A stretch of 64,000 nucleotides of DNA from Mortierella alpina (GCA_029449245.1 JANATF010000011.1:186001-250000), one strand, 5' to 3'; shown: positions 1-11,864, numbered from the stretch's first letter. A program made the numbers and translations. Notes: generated by a model from the letters alone, not told the origin.

Positions 1-1
1 A

Positions 2-952
2 GTGACCCTTCAGCAGCAGCAGTTGCAGTTTGCACAAGAGTTTTGGGAGGAGCAAATCCTGGCTGCAGAGCAGTTCGACTCGGACTTTAAGAACCACCCT
101 CTGCCCTTGGCTCGTATCAAAAAGGTCATGAAGTCAGATCCAGAGGTCAAGGTAAGGGATTTGAGGCTTTACAGCGTGCAATATTCTTTTTTGTTGCTAG
201 ACTGGATGAACGATGAACCCCTCCCGTCATATTCATTGGATCTAATATTATCTTGCGTCCAACAAACAAACAAACAACCTACAAACAAATATATAGATGA
301 TCTCAGCTGAGGCGCCTATCCTATTTTCAAAAGCCTGCGAAATCTTCATTTGCGAAATTACTCGTCGCGCCTGGCTCCATGCAGAGGAGAACAAGCGGAG
401 GACACTTCAGAGAAGCGACGTGGCCAGTGCTGTCTCGCGCTCCGATCAATTTGACTTCCTGATCGATATTGTGCCTCGTGAGGAACCAGTCAAGGCAACA
501 AAGAGGTCTTCCACCCGTGAGGAAACAGCTCCCAGCGTACGTGTGTTATGATGTGACAGTCGAGGCATCTCTGATCCGTTGTCGGATGTGTGTGTATGTG
601 TTTTGCAAGGAAAACAGGCGTTAACGGCAGCCTTCGTCTTGATCTCTTTTAATAGGCGGAAGCATACGACGATCAACAACCACAGCAGCAGCCACCTTAC
701 GATCAGTACTATCCACAAGGAGCTGGTGGATTGGCAGGATATGCACATGCGATCGAGGCTCCTGCATTCTATCAGCCAGTGTCACCGGAGCAGTTTCAAC
801 AATATATGCAGACACAGTACCAGCATCAGGCGGTCGCTCAATCATACCAGGCGCAGCCTCCCCAACAGCAGCAGCAGCAGCAGGCATCGTCCGGGTCGCG
901 TGCTGGATCTGCAGGCTATGCAGGACAGGAACCGGCATCAAGGCAAAGCTAG
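2..952 (+). CDS. HAP5: NF-YC / HAP5 CCAAT-binding factor subunit, 5'-truncated by window edge
   Basis: Histone-fold subunit C of the heterotrimeric CCAAT-box factor NF-Y (HAP2/3/5), a nuclear transcription regulator that pairs with the HAP3 subunit. Exons 2-151, 297-536 and 656-952 join in phase 0 through GT-AG introns; the 5' end lies outside the window. The first visible exon has the typical lead-in FWEEQ followed by [16 protein letters not shown]; exon 2 continues the fold with [24 protein letters not shown] and [13 protein letters not shown], ending in [11 protein letters not shown]. This order and spacing is diagnostic for NF-YC. The last exon is a Tyr/Gln/Pro-rich tail with a polyQ run, typical of activation-type tails. 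About 228 residues are visible. The family call is firm; the missing N-terminus and the tail splice sites are slightly less certain. Confidence 0.93.
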
Positions 953-1867
953 GAATGTAGGCTTCAGATCCTTGCAAACACAACAGTTCTTTTTGGGCAC
1001 TACGTATCAAAAGATGCCATCTTGTTTACAGCCATCAGTCCCAGATAAAGTGCATCAATCACAACACGGTTCGGACAGAAGGGTCGCAGTGAAGCTGTGA
1101 GTGGCAGGTGCGCTCTGTGGGACTTGTGGGCGGGGGCGCTAGGATTCTATCAGTGAGGGATGGAGGATTGCATGGTGGCCGCATCTGATGGGCCGTGATG
1201 TAATGTACAAGAACCTGCGCCCAACTCGCTCATGTTCTTGTATGTCAAAACTAAACTTGCTCTTGACGTTCTATTTCCGGGTTCGACCATGACGAGAGTC
1301 GGTGCTGGATCATGCGCCGTCGTTGGATACTGCCTTGGAGAAGAGTTTGATTCTTGATCTAACGATGCCACTTGCGTGTGGGTCGATACGCGAATGAAAC
1401 ATGACGGACGTGCGAGCAACAAAAATAGAGGCGAAGTGGGATGAGAGAAGGTGTCCTGAGTCTGGGTAAACATTGTGCATGAAGAAAAGGAACAGGGGAG
1501 GGAGAGGATATCGTGCATGACGCAAAGTGGGCGGAAGCTTCCTCTCACCGTTCCAGGATGAATGCCGAGGAAATGGGCAAACCAATAAACAGAGAGAGAG
1601 AGGGAGGCAAAACCAAGTATAAGACAACCATGTCTGCCAGCGGGCACCATCCCTCATCCAACTCCTCAAGACACCGCACAACACAGCTCCTCAAGACACC
1701 AGCAACAGCACCTGCAACAAGCACTCGCTAGACTACAACAGCCTCACCTCAAAAGTAACTCCCCGTGAATCGCTGAGGGTGTTTGTGTCACTTCTCCAAA
1801 AAATCAACGCTAACATGCCGATCTGCTGTGCCTGGTCCTCAATCCTTAGACCAATCTACTTGGACAA
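953..1867. other. Intergenic, no supported gene
   Basis: About 0.9 kb downstream of HAP5. Short open frames exist on both strands, but none has a recognisable motif, splice structure or start context that I trust. The last 200 bases are A/C-rich and resemble a 5' untranslated leader for the small gene starting at 1868. Confidence 0.4.
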
Positions 1868-2257
1868 ATGGGCAACCGCGGATCTCACTACGACAAAAAG
1901 AAAGAGGCCTATATCAACTTATCCGACAAGCATATCGAGAGACTTGCGGAAGAACATGGAGTAAGCCTGAGCACGCTTCAATGGGCGATCGACGACGAAC
2001 TTGGTTTCAATCCAAATGCATCCTATTTTTCCAGACCGAAAGCGTCTGGTTCCGTGAGCCATCGGCGACCTTTACCCCATGCTACGCTCCTTCTCCTTGT
2101 CCAGGCAGTGAAAGAAGGAACCACTGGGTCAGCTTATGCTAAACTCGATAAAATGCTTCTTTCTAACGTCGCCATGGACGGCAGTTTGGAATGTGGCAGT
2201 GCTACAGTGGCTATGCCAAGCAAGGACGAGCAGACTACAGTTGTAGCGCATGTGTAG
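1868..2257 (+). CDS. Small hypothetical protein (129 aa), intact member of a duplicated pair
   Basis: Not recognised. One uninterrupted frame of 129 residues begins MGNRGSHYDKKKEAYINLSD, a charged, helix-prone start, followed by a stretch with RRPLPHATLLLLVQAVKEG. No signal peptide or clear membrane span is visible. The case for a real gene comes from a diverged second copy at about 3.81-4.16 kb. There the same R-P-x-L-P-x-A-T-L-L motif followed by V-Q-x-x-K-E-G recurs, and the upstream DNA also aligns, while the N-terminal frame is broken. The first copy therefore looks like the intact member. The start was chosen because homology with the second copy begins a few codons after this ATG. Function unknown; an unseen extra exon is possible. 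Confidence 0.4.
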   Translation: MGNRGSHYDKKKEAYINLSDKHIERLAEEHGVSLSTLQWAIDDELGFNPNASYFSRPKASGSVSHRRPLPHATLLLLVQAVKEGTTGSAYAKLDKMLLSNVAMDGSLECGSATVAMPSKDEQTTVVAHV

Positions 2258-3107
2258 AAAGAAAATAAAAACATTCTTTGACAACAGTAGTGTCAATAGA
2301 AAGTACCTGATGTCTCATTATGATCCACCCTCGCCAGACATACCCCTGTGAGATCTGACATTGACTTGGATTCAGGAACAGATGTGGAGACAAAAAAGGG
2401 AAAAGGGGCAGAAGAACTAGGGGTATCGGGAAACGAGCCAGGAGTTGGGCAAGATATACCGCGGGTTGATGCACTATGCGAAAATTACACCCGGACAGAG
2501 CATGAAAAAGTGAGGGGTTGGTGTATGAGCCAGGCCATGGGCAGCCAAAAGAAAACACCAGATAAAAAAAAAAGACGAGCGCACAGCTGCATCCAACCTC
2601 GGTATCTGTCAAGACCTTGCACAATACACCACCAGGAACTACACCCGTTGCAGTTCCATTTTAAAAATCTTACGCATAGAAACCAACTCGATTGTAAGAT
2701 TGCCTCTAGAATCTTCGCACTCGCCCTGCTTATGACACTTCTGTAGGAGTAAGAACGTCGATGTAGAATCCTGTTAACGTGCAGCGCGTTGTCATCATTC
2801 TTCATCAAATCTATAAGCGGTGGGCATTTCTGAATCTCACGGTCAGTACGACCTATCCGTTCAGGATATCGAACGAAATCAATGTTGATTATGACACGCT
2901 TTGCAGCGCATTGTGGCAGTATGAATATGTGTGTGAGCCCGTGTCATTAACTGAGGATAGAACGTGTGGTTCTAGAAGCAGCATGGTCTCCTCCTCGCTG
3001 TTCGAATGGCTAAAGAGAGACCAAGGAAAGCGTAGCCTCTCAATACAGCTCCACGTCCTCCCAATGCGACTGCAATGGGTAGGAAAAGGTATGAGTTGAG
3101 ATTTGGA
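2258..3107. other. Intergenic, no supported gene
   Basis: I see no gene here. It lies within what looks like the first copy of a diverged duplication (about 1.65-3.2 kb against 3.65-4.65 kb), but this stretch itself does not align convincingly by eye. Confidence 0.35.
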
Positions 3108-3182
3108 GCGCGTTTCAGGATTACAGGTGTGTGTGTGCCATTGGGGCGACGGGCACGGTGGGGTCGATCCAGCCCCCAACTG
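3108..3182 (-). pseudogene. Fragment of a Kre9/Knh1-like gene (duplicate remnant)
   Basis: About 75 bases match the inside of the minus-strand gene at 4257-5402 (around 4498-4572). On the minus strand the fragment reads G-W-I-DPTVPVAPM against G-L-V-DPTVPVAPI in the intact gene, then runs into stop codons. No other exon of that gene is convincing nearby. I read it as the decayed partner of the 4.3-5.4 kb gene, left over from the segmental duplication that also copied the small gene at 1868. Confidence 0.5.
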
Positions 3183-3809
3183 ACTTGAGACACTATCCAG
3201 AATCACTGGCACTCTCGCAAAGACGTGTCCCAACGTTTGCTCGTGAAATCTTCATCTCTCGAGCCCAGTTTGATCCCATCCCCAGTGGATTGAAGCGCCA
3301 AACACTTGCGATGAGCATTCCAAATGTAAACCTCTGTGTCCAACAAAAAGTGGCCAGAGCTCTCTTGAGGACTGACAATTGAGAAAGAGATGAGGAAGAG
3401 AGACCACAGGGGCATAGATGGCGTTTTTGGCACATGGGACGTAGATGCCAATGGAGTTATTTTTTGCGCGTGCTGTCTCCGCGGCAATTGACCAATGACC
3501 AGTTAGTTGTACACTTAAACCTCTTTTGTGCGTGTTTCCCCTGGTGTTCTGCGCCAGCCTCATATCCAAACTGCACCTGCATCGACATCTCTTTTGTCCT
3601 CATTTCAACATCATTCGAGCTTGACTTCGAGCAGCGGCCAATACCATTCAAAGCGGGCAGTCTTCAGTACAGCACCAGGACACAGCAGCAACGCGTATAG
3701 CGCAGCTCAAGAATAAACACCCTTGATGGTAAGACATACTTGGCCGTGAACCGTCTCGCGACTTCTTGACGGTGCGATCGGAAGGGAGGCACCACCAAAC
3801 CCTTTTAAC

Positions 3810-4164
3810 ACGCCGTTTTGGTTGTCATCCCCTAGGCCATTCTACCCGTCATGAACAAACTCTGGATCTAACAATGATCAATAAGAAGATATATATACCA
3901 ACATCATTTCCGATGGATCTGTGGAGGAACTGGCGAGAGGTGCGCCATATGTCATTTTTGGCCAGAGCGAGTGGTTTGGTTAGCTATAGACCGTCTCTAC
4001 CCCGTGCCACACTCCTCCACGCAGTTCAAGTAGCTAAAGAAGGAGCTGTTTATGTAGCTGCTAAAGAGGGAGCTGCTCATGTAGCCAAAGAGGAAGCTGT
4101 CCGAAAGGCTACAGAGGAGGCAGAAGTCGCTGACGAGGGCGTAGAAAAGCCCAAGTGCCAATAA
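3810..4164 (+). pseudogene. Second, broken copy of the small gene at 1868
   Basis: DNA from about 3810 aligns with the gene at 1868. Read in the frame of that gene it starts G-S-N-N-D-Q, meets a TAA, continues E-D-I-Y-x-N-I-x-S-D with an E-E-L-A match, then meets a TAG. The 3' half stays open in a different frame and keeps the conserved PSLPRATLLHAVQVAKEG segment. It then runs into an Ala/Glu/Val-rich tail made of repeats of V-A-K-E-G-A, ending at 4164. This is either a pseudogene with a lost N-terminus or a gene that has acquired a new start at 3766 or 3874. I favour pseudogene because the N-terminal half is out of frame with the homologous copy. Confidence 0.45.
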
Positions 4165-4256
4165 ATACAAGAATCAATGACACTGTAGAGGAACAAGCGT
4201 GATACCAGATAGAAGGGCTTTATTGCGGGTAGATGGAGGTAGTATTGGACGAAATA

Positions 4257-5402
4257 TCAAGCATAGAAGGCTTCATTGGCCCAGGCCAACACCAATCCAA
4301 TCACTAGCCCAACTGTGCCCCCGATCACACCGCCAACAATGCCGCCCGCAGCGACGCCTAGGATCGATAAAATGCCAGCACCGGCAGATGCGTACTTTAA
4401 AAATATCTCACCAGGTGTCTGCTTCTTCTTGGCCTCTTCTGCGACCACTACAGGTGGGTGGTGGAAGGTGGGGGTGGAGACCGGCGGCGTGTCTTGGGGC
4501 GTTTCGGGAAAGACAGGTGCATCTGTAATGGGGGCGACGGGCACTGTAGGGTCGACTAGACCCCCAGATGGCTCGAAGGACGACGATGGGGCCAACTCTT
4601 GAGCAACAGGCCCAGGTGCGGTCGAAAGGCCTGCATCAGCCGAGTTTGTATCGGCGACGGGGAGGGTGGGCTCTTCCGCCGAGGTGCTAAGCTTGTTGGC
4701 ATCCGTCGCATCTTCGCGCTTGGCGAGGAAACTACCGATTATAAATGGGTTTGAACTTCCAACGAGTAGGCTTTGTTTGCCCTTGTTGGCCGCTTGAACT
4801 CTAATGTAATACTCTGTCTCTGGCCTTGGAGATTCATTCGCGATATTGATGCCGAGTCTAGGATCTGTGGTGACGGCAGCCTGGTGCGTAGTACTAGGCT
4901 GTACCACCCATGCGTACTCGGGGGTGCTGCCAGGCATTAGCTGAGCGTCACGAAAACAAAAAATAAAAATAAAAAATACAAGGGGATCAGCAACCGTTAT
5001 CGTTGGGGCGAAAGGAGGAGCAAAGCATACTCATGGGTCTCTCCTTACAATGTCAGTAAAAACCACTTGGTTGTCTTGACTGCTGGACTTGCTCATCACG
5101 AGGATGGTCCATGGCTGCGTAGCATCGACGATGGAAGCATCGCAGGCAGATGCATCGATAGTTAGAGGGATCCGGTCCCCACCGAGCACCATCTTTGGGC
5201 GACTGTCGGCGCTCACAGGGTCGGATCGAAGGAGCGCTGGTGCAAGCACTTTGACGCAGTTTATCTCAGTGGCACTTGAAGCGGCTGCTGCATGGTCACC
5301 AAAAAGCACTACTGGTGCCGCAAGTGTATAGGATGTGCCATACATAAGTGTGGCGATCGTGGCGCTTGTCAGCTTCAATATCGCAGCATTCTTGATCATC
5401 AT
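4257..5402 (-). CDS. Secreted Kre9/Knh1-like protein with C-terminal glycine-rich membrane segment
   Basis: Two exons, 5402-5049 and 4940-4257, joined in phase 0 (donor GTAAGG), giving 345 residues. The N-terminus is a hydrophobic signal peptide ending near a TLAAP cleavage region. It is followed by a beta-sandwich-type domain across the exon junction (PWTILVMS, YAWVVQP, YYIRVQAAN) that resembles the Kre9/Knh1 cell-wall domain. A Pro/Thr/Ser-rich spacer follows with P-T-V-P-V-A-P and PPVSTPTFHHPP runs. The last 45 residues form a strongly hydrophobic glycine-zipper segment (GGIVGGVIGGTVGLVIGLVL) ending shortly after in A-N-E-A-F-Y-A. This looks like a type I membrane-anchored or lipid-interacting wall protein rather than a classic GPI protein, since no omega site followed by a tail is obvious. 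Function in beta-glucan assembly is inference from the family. Confidence 0.7.
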
Positions 5403-5940
5403 TGTGAAATGAGGATTGAAGTATGGATGGTGGAGGGAAGTGGTGCTAGCAGAGACGTCTTTTGTGTGCAGACCTTGTCTTTATATTTGTCGCAGCATAG
5501 CGCTCGATGCTGTAGCTGGTCGGTAGTGCTGGTGGCCGTAAACGGGTACGGTGCCATTGATTATTCTAACCTCACGCTCGCTCTCTCGCGGATCCAGGAG
5601 GTCGGCCGTAATTGTCGGTGTATCGGTGTAAGGAGAGATGGCTGGCAGGTACCTGATCCTGATAGCATCTCGCAACCCTTCCTTCAGAACACGGAATAGC
5701 AGATGCCGAGAGAACACAAGAGCCGTGAGATGGGAGGATATAGAATCCACCGCTGATCCAAATCCTGGGATCCAGTCCCCCCAATGTGTCAAGCGGCGCA
5801 GCCCAGAGGAGAGGACGAAGGAAAGCGCCCCTTAATCAAACCCACAGCTCAAAAAAAAATCGAACCACCAGTCGATGCATCCAACGCTCCTTTCCCTCAT
5901 GCCCAGCGTTGCCAGCCGTTGATCAAGTGAATCCACCTCA
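5403..5940. other. Divergent intergenic region between the Kre9-like gene and SMG9
   Basis: About 540 bp shared by the outward-facing starts of the Kre9-like gene (minus) and SMG9 (plus). It must carry both promoters. The minus-strand side has a TATA-like ATATAAAGAC around 5478-5487. No supported coding sequence. Confidence 0.4.
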
Positions 5941-6552
5941 ATGCACAGGAACTCATCATCAAGGAGCACAGGCGGCAGCAGCAGCGGCGGAGGCGGACGC
6001 GGCCATGGACAGGGGCAGGGGCAGCAGGGACAGCAGGGACACGCCCAGGGCGAGACTGCGCCTGCGTTCAAGCTATTGACTCGCACAGGACACCCGGACC
6101 CAGAGACCAACAGCAGCCCACGCGCTGGGCTTATACCACAGGGACCTGGAGTGCCAGGGCGCAATATGCCGCAACCACATCTACCACCGCAGCAGCAGCA
6201 ACCATACCCGGCGTATGCACCACCGTACCCTTACTCATACGTGCCACCACACCAGCAGCAGCTGCAACAACCGCAACAACAACAACAGCAACAACAGCAA
6301 CAACAACAGCAGCAACAACTCAGGCCGAGACCACCAAACCAAAACTACATGGCACCGCCCCCAGGTCTTGGAGGCATGAACATGAACATGGGCGTGAACT
6401 CTGGCATGAACATGGGAATGGGAAACATGAGCACGATGGGAGGCGCGAACATGTCGACGAGCCGAGGACCAGGACGACGAGAGCGATCGGGCTCACTTAT
6501 GGGTCAGTCCAGCGGGCACCCGTCCGGCTCCTTGCATCAACCCTATCCTCAA

Positions 6553-6583
<31 letters not shown>

Positions 6584-9020
6584 CAGCCCCACAGTCGCCA
6601 CAACAACAGCATACTCAGTCTAATCAGCACCATTCTGACGCAGGTCACTCGCACTCAGAGTCAGACGCCAAGGAGCCCAAGCCAAGGCGGGAGCGCCGCG
6701 AAAGAAGCAGGAGGGACCGCTCCTCGAGGTCGTCTCAGCAGCAGCAGTCGCCGTCGCAGAACGATCCAGGACGTGAGGAAATGAATAGTAGTGATGGGCA
6801 AAAGCAACAACCACATCGCTTCATTGTCGATCCCAACAGTTTTCAGCGACAGATACTGCAGCCCAACCCCAACAGCAGCGGTGGCTCCGACCGGAAACTG
6901 GTCATGGCTGGAAGCAGTAGTCGAGGAACTGGGGAACTGTATGATGACGACGGACGGGGACTTGATGGAGTCAAGTCAACCAGCCGGAGACAAGTTCCTG
7001 CAGGCAGGACAGTCTACTCTTGGCAAGGATCCAGCTCTAAGCAACATCCTGTACAGCAACAACAGCAGCAGCAACAGCAACCACAGCAACAGCAGCAGCA
7101 TCAATTACAACACCAACATCAGCTTCAACCATTGGCAGCCAGAGCCTCTGCAGGACCATATTCGCAACCCGGAAGCAGAGATGTGAGATCACTGGGAGGA
7201 CCCCATTCGACTGGAGCGAATGCAGGACATATGTCTGCAGGAGGTCGACTTTTGCAAGCACCTCCAATAATGACAATACCACCCGCGATGAAGTCGCGTT
7301 CTGTCAAGCTGATGAACGAACATGGGAAAATTCTAGAAGGCGCTGAGCAGGTACGTTGCACACCGTTCGTCGTGCCGAACTCACATTCGATGCTCACGCG
7401 TTCTTCGATCACTCAAGTCTAATGCTGCGCTGATTGTCTTTCTTTTTACTACAATAGTGGCTAGCGGAGCACTCGGGACATTTTGTGGTGGGCGTTCTTG
7501 GAAGTCAGGGCGTAGGGAAATCATCTCTCCTTTCCTCCTTTTGTCCGGCCCCATTAGCAGCCTCAGCCTTCACAAAGCAGCCACCTCAAATGGCCACGGT
7601 TGCAGGATTTCAAACGTCGGGCATCGATATGTACATAACGCCCGAGCGAATGATTCTCCTAGACACGGAACCAATATACTGTCTCTCGAATCTGGAGAAT
7701 GCGCTGAGGAATGAGCGGATCTTGGACGGCGTCCCTGTTGATATTTGGCTGGACCACCAGGCGCTGAGTATGGCTACGTTTTTGGTATCAGTGTGCAACA
7801 TTGTTCTCGTGATGGTCGAGGATGGAGCCGGTCCTAGCTCGAGGATCATGAAGTTATTGCAAAGGGTGGAGGTGTTCATGAAGGCGCTCTCTCAGTCATC
7901 ACAATCCAACGCGAATATCAACGGCGCTGCCTCAGTGGCAAGTCCCAATTCCCCAGCACAACCTGGCATGGGACAGGACGGATTCCAGCGTGAAGGACTG
8001 GGCGACTGGTGCGCTGATATCAGTAAGTTCGGGTTGGAAGGTGCCCAAACAAACGACGCTTTGTTGATCTTATCCAGGGATTGATTATTTTTTTCCCCCT
8101 TCAATGTGAGAATAGTTCTGGTGTCCAACAAGGTTCCCGCGGTTCGATTTACGGTGGATCATTACCGGATACGGGCCATGGAACAAGCACAGGTCCTTCG
8201 GCACTCCTCCCTGAGACTTTTTGAATCGATTCACATGGCAGGAATATACCCCCGATTCGAGGATGCCTTCAAGGCCAAATCTGCCACCAGTGGCGATGTG
8301 TTGATTCAGGGACAACAGAAACGACTCTCAAAGCTCTCATCAGGTGTTGAGTCATTATCGGACGCAGACAGTGTTCAGGAGACGGACGAGAGACAGGGTT
8401 TGAAGGAACAGCAGGATGTCGCGGATGAGAGGAAATCAGCTCAGCAATTGAATTTAGTGACCCTGCCCTATGACTCGACCCTCAGTTCTGCCGCGCAAGC
8501 TGCAGCCAGCTCTTTGAACACCACTGCACCATTTCCCTCCTCCTCCTCTACCTCCACAGCTCCACCTTCCGCCTTGTTGTCGTCAGCATTGGCTTCGACA
8601 ATGTCATCGCTGTCGATATCCCTTAATCGCCCCAACATCCTGGGCAGTTCATTGGAGCACCCGGACCACGACGTATTGGCAACGTTCGTGCAAGATCAGG
8701 AGAGGTGGAAAGTCTGGACAAAAGGCCTGAGGAATAAAATTTTGTCATTCTCGATGAAGCCGCAAGGAGGACCTGCCCTCGGACCGAGATGTCGCCCCGG
8801 CATGGTCTCGGAACGCGAATGGTAACTAAAAACGAATACAAAGACGAAAAAACATGCCGCTTGCTATGGGTCGCACTGTGGTTTGCTAATGCGGAATCTT
8901 TTTTTTTTACATGATCATCGGTCTAGGTTGCGGTACGCGTCAAGGACTTGGGACACTATTCGGAAGGCAGACTTTTTGGCAGAGTATGTACGAGCAGCAA
9001 AACTCTCTCGAGAAGGATAA
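5941..9020 (+). CDS. SMG9: Nonsense-mediated mRNA decay factor SMG9
   Basis: SMG9 works with SMG8 as regulator of the SMG1 kinase that phosphorylates UPF1 in nonsense-mediated decay. Four exons: 5941-7350, 7458-8022, 8116-8821 and 8927-9020, with phases 0, 1 and 2 all matching across GT-AG introns; 924 residues. The N-terminal half (about 470 aa) is low complexity: Gly-rich start, polyQ tracts, an Asn/Met-rich patch and an Arg/Ser-rich patch. The C-terminal half is the conserved NTPase-like domain. It has a P-loop GVLGSQGVGKSS near residues 482-493, the QTSGIDMYITPERMILLDTE segment, and LSMATFLVSVCNIVLVMVED. It ends with the family's last helix, W-L-R-Y-A-S-R-T-W-D and L-A-E-Y. It is longer than the animal protein because of the N-terminal repeats. 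Convergent with GCLM downstream. Confidence 0.92.
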
Positions 9021-9350
9021 AGTGTCAACACTTGTCCCCTTGTCCTTGTAAAAAAATAAAAGCCATGGACTTCAGACAAAAGAACTCTTTTGAGAAAATG
9101 AATATATATATTTATTTTTTGAGCGGAGGGAGAGGAAGGTGAAGGATGATGTGTCCTGCTTCTTTCGTTTCTTTAAAATCTATAATGCATAGACACCTTG
9201 CAAACTCGGAGTACTCTACTGCCTATTATACGGACCCGGCTTCAACGATGTACCTGGATAGATGCAGTAAGGTAGCCATGGGTTAGTGTAAATTGTGCAA
9301 GACGCGTTGCAGAGGTCTCATAAGCCATTGGCGCAAACACGATATGCGTC

Positions 9351-10863
9351 CTACCCTTTCCTGGAAATCAGGCCACGGTTGGTGATGAGCGCAGAGTACT
9401 TGAGCACAAACTTGGGGACCAATGGTGAGGCAGCGGTAGCTGGGAGGTGTGTCTGCAACAATGAGGACAATGTTGCGTCTGGCAGAATGTCTAGAGCAAG
9501 AAAAAAACACGAGGTGTTAAAAAAATATGCAAATGCGCGTTGGCACATGTCTTGGGCACAAGGGGGGGGGGGGTAAAGTGCTTACTGGTAGCATCTCCGT
9601 GTGTCAAGAGCTCGATGCCTTCCGCCTTGGCATAGTTGATAAGACCCTTTGGCAGAACGCAACAGTCTTGCAGGTTGACCTGGTTGACCTCTGGAGCCAC
9701 CGCGCCCTTGGACAAGGCAAGGGCCTTTAGGATCTCGAGCTGCTGCTTTGAGAACTCGGAGACACCCAAACGCTTGATCTGTCCCCCCTGGCGCAGCTCT
9801 GAGAGTGCCTTCCAAACGGGCCAGTACAATTGTTCAAGGTCCTCTTTGAACTCTTGAACTTCAGATTCATCCTGGCCATTCTCGTCAAATGTTTGGTTAG
9901 GAAGCGCCAGGATGAAGTTGTCGATGACGAGAGAGGACGATCCTAGAGCCGTCTGAAGGTTTTGGATAGCATGGTTCAATTGCTCCACGGACAGGACCGC
10001 GGAAGCATTGCTTGAGATGAAGAAGAGTTTGGCTATTTTGTAAGAAGAAATGAAGATTGTCTAGTTTTAGAATGACAGAGATCGAGGAAGGGAGGTCTTT
10101 TTTTCTTCACTAGTAGACCTGTTAGATCATATCAGAAAGAGCGACGTTACCAGTGATCTCGTAGGTGGACCGATCGCCTTCCAAGGGCCCCAGGGTGCTC
10201 TTGTCCGCGACCGTGATAGCGCCGTCCTTGATCTCGGCCGATTCGAGGGCGTGGTGGAGTGTTTCTTCGAGCGCGATGAGGAGCTATAACACACGAGACA
10301 CGAGTCGGGAACAAAAAAAAACAATTAGAAATGCGCGTTGAATGAAAAATATCACGCCCTTCCCCATTTCCGCTGTGCAACTTGCTCGACACATGGCATC
10401 ACTTTTTCGCCATTATTTGAGTTTTTTTTCCCATGACGATTTGTCGTCAAACGAACAATAGCACAAAGCACTCGCTCCCTAAGCGGTTCGGATCGTATTG
10501 TACCATATTGATCCATTGGGATGCCCACGCAATGCATACGCAAAACACTACGCAAAACGCACACGCAACATTATAGAAACAACAAATTTCAAATTGCCCT
10601 CCGATCATTTTTTTTCAGCGCAGCTCAGGCACTGAACTCACCTCTTGGTTGGACTTGCTTAAGTTGCTGGCCAGTTGGCCCGTGGCCCCTGTACGCATGG
10701 TGTTGCCGGTGTAGAGCGTCAATTGCTTGAAGCTCTCGTGTGCAAACGCAACAGGCCCTGCTCTGGTCTTCAGCTGCTTGTGTGCCAGGATCGACGAGTC
10801 ATAAATAGAGTTCTGTCCGAGTCCGTGGCCATTATGGGTCTGGGACGAGTGTAGTGCAGTCAT
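9351..10863 (-). CDS. GCLM: Glutamate-cysteine ligase regulatory (modifier) subunit
   Basis: Regulatory partner of glutamate-cysteine ligase, the first and rate-limiting enzyme of glutathione synthesis; an aldo-keto-reductase fold without its own ligase activity. Exons 10863-10642, 10283-10151, 10032-9586 and 9490-9351 join with matching phases (0, 1, 1), giving 313 residues. Family marks: KSTLGPLEGD in exon 2, the SNASAVLSVEQLNHAI and LVIDNFILALP segments, VWKALSELRQGGQIKRLGVSEF, and V-N-Q-V-N-L-x-x-C-C-V-L-P. It ends with GIELLTHGDATNILPD and a short tail. The N-terminus (TLYTGNTMR) matches the usual start of the family. The promoter side is rich in GA repeats (10944-10996). Baker's yeast has no such subunit, so ligase control here is more animal-like. 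Confidence 0.92.
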
Positions 10864-11864
10864 GGCTGGAGAGAGGAAGAGCAGTGAAGGGAGAAGGGGG
10901 CCAATGAGATCAAAGTGGATGTGGAAAGTGAAGCTAATGAGAGTAGAGTGAGAGTGTGAAAGAGTGTGAGAGTGTGAGAGTGAGAGAGAGAGAGAAAGCG
11001 AGATGCAAGAGCTGAATGAATCAAGGGACGAAAAGAGATCAGCTGGGTGGAGAAATGTACTTAATCTTTACTGCGATGCTGAAAAAAAAATGGATTTGTC
11101 AGAAAGGCGTATACTATATATACGAGTCTCCGCGTCGTCGTTACACACGATTGTCAAGGCTCCTTTGAGCCTCCTCTGTTTTCGTCTCTTCTCTTTTCTC
11201 TTCTCGGCGATAATACCACGCGCCGTAACTTCACCTCCCGCGCCGTTCACCTGTTCTCTCTCTTGCTCTTCTGAACAAACAAACCATTATTGTTCTTTCT
11301 TTGTGGGCGAGGTACCCCATTATCCTTATTTTTTTTTTTGGGTCTCGTCCTTTCTCTACTTCACCCTGAACTCTGTTGGGGGCCATTGCATGTGTTTCTG
11401 CCTCTCTTCGACGGGTTTCTCAATGGCTATTCTTCTATGTAGGTGGACGAAGCACTAAAGGATAAACACAAATGTGAAGGGGGGTATATGATGCCATACG
11501 GGAATTTTTGATGCATGGTCCAGCGCTCGAGGCGATAAATGTGCAGTGGGAGCAAGCGTGCAAACCAAAACATCTCACATCGTTGCATGGGAGTGTGCTT
11601 TTAACGAGCACGAGCGAGAAAGCACACCATCCAGGCCCTAAAAGTCACCATGGGCCGGAGCCATATGGTCAATCGCGAAATGTATTTTACAACGACCTTG
11701 CTGTTCCTGATTATCAGCAATCGATCGCATAGCTTCAAGCATCTGCTCGTTTCCCGGTTTATGTTTGTTCACATCCCATGAGGCGTGTTTGAAGAGACAA
11801 GTAAGAGTTGTCTTTATTAAATAATGCAAAGCGTGAGGAGTGAGGATGGAAGAACATGGATCTT
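10864..11864. other. Intergenic, GCLM promoter side and ASNS 3' side
   Basis: About 1 kb between the GCLM start and the asparagine synthetase stop, both on the minus strand. It contains a purine-rich GA repeat (10944-10996) upstream of GCLM, and a TATA-like ACTATATATACG at about 11111-11122. Open frames here look spurious. Confidence 0.4.

Noticed and set aside
1270-1300. GGGTTCGACC resembling a tRNA B box
   Set aside because: No matching A box at the right distance and no cloverleaf can be folded by eye; no tRNA gene is supported anywhere in the window.
1150-1684. 166- and 124-residue overlapping minus-strand frames
   Set aside because: Two overlapping frames of similar quality, no motif, and no homology within the window; most likely chance.
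5832-6164. Minus-strand frame opposite the SMG9 start
   Set aside because: Mirror of the Gly/Gln-rich coding sequence of SMG9; composition is a by-product of GGC/CAG codons.
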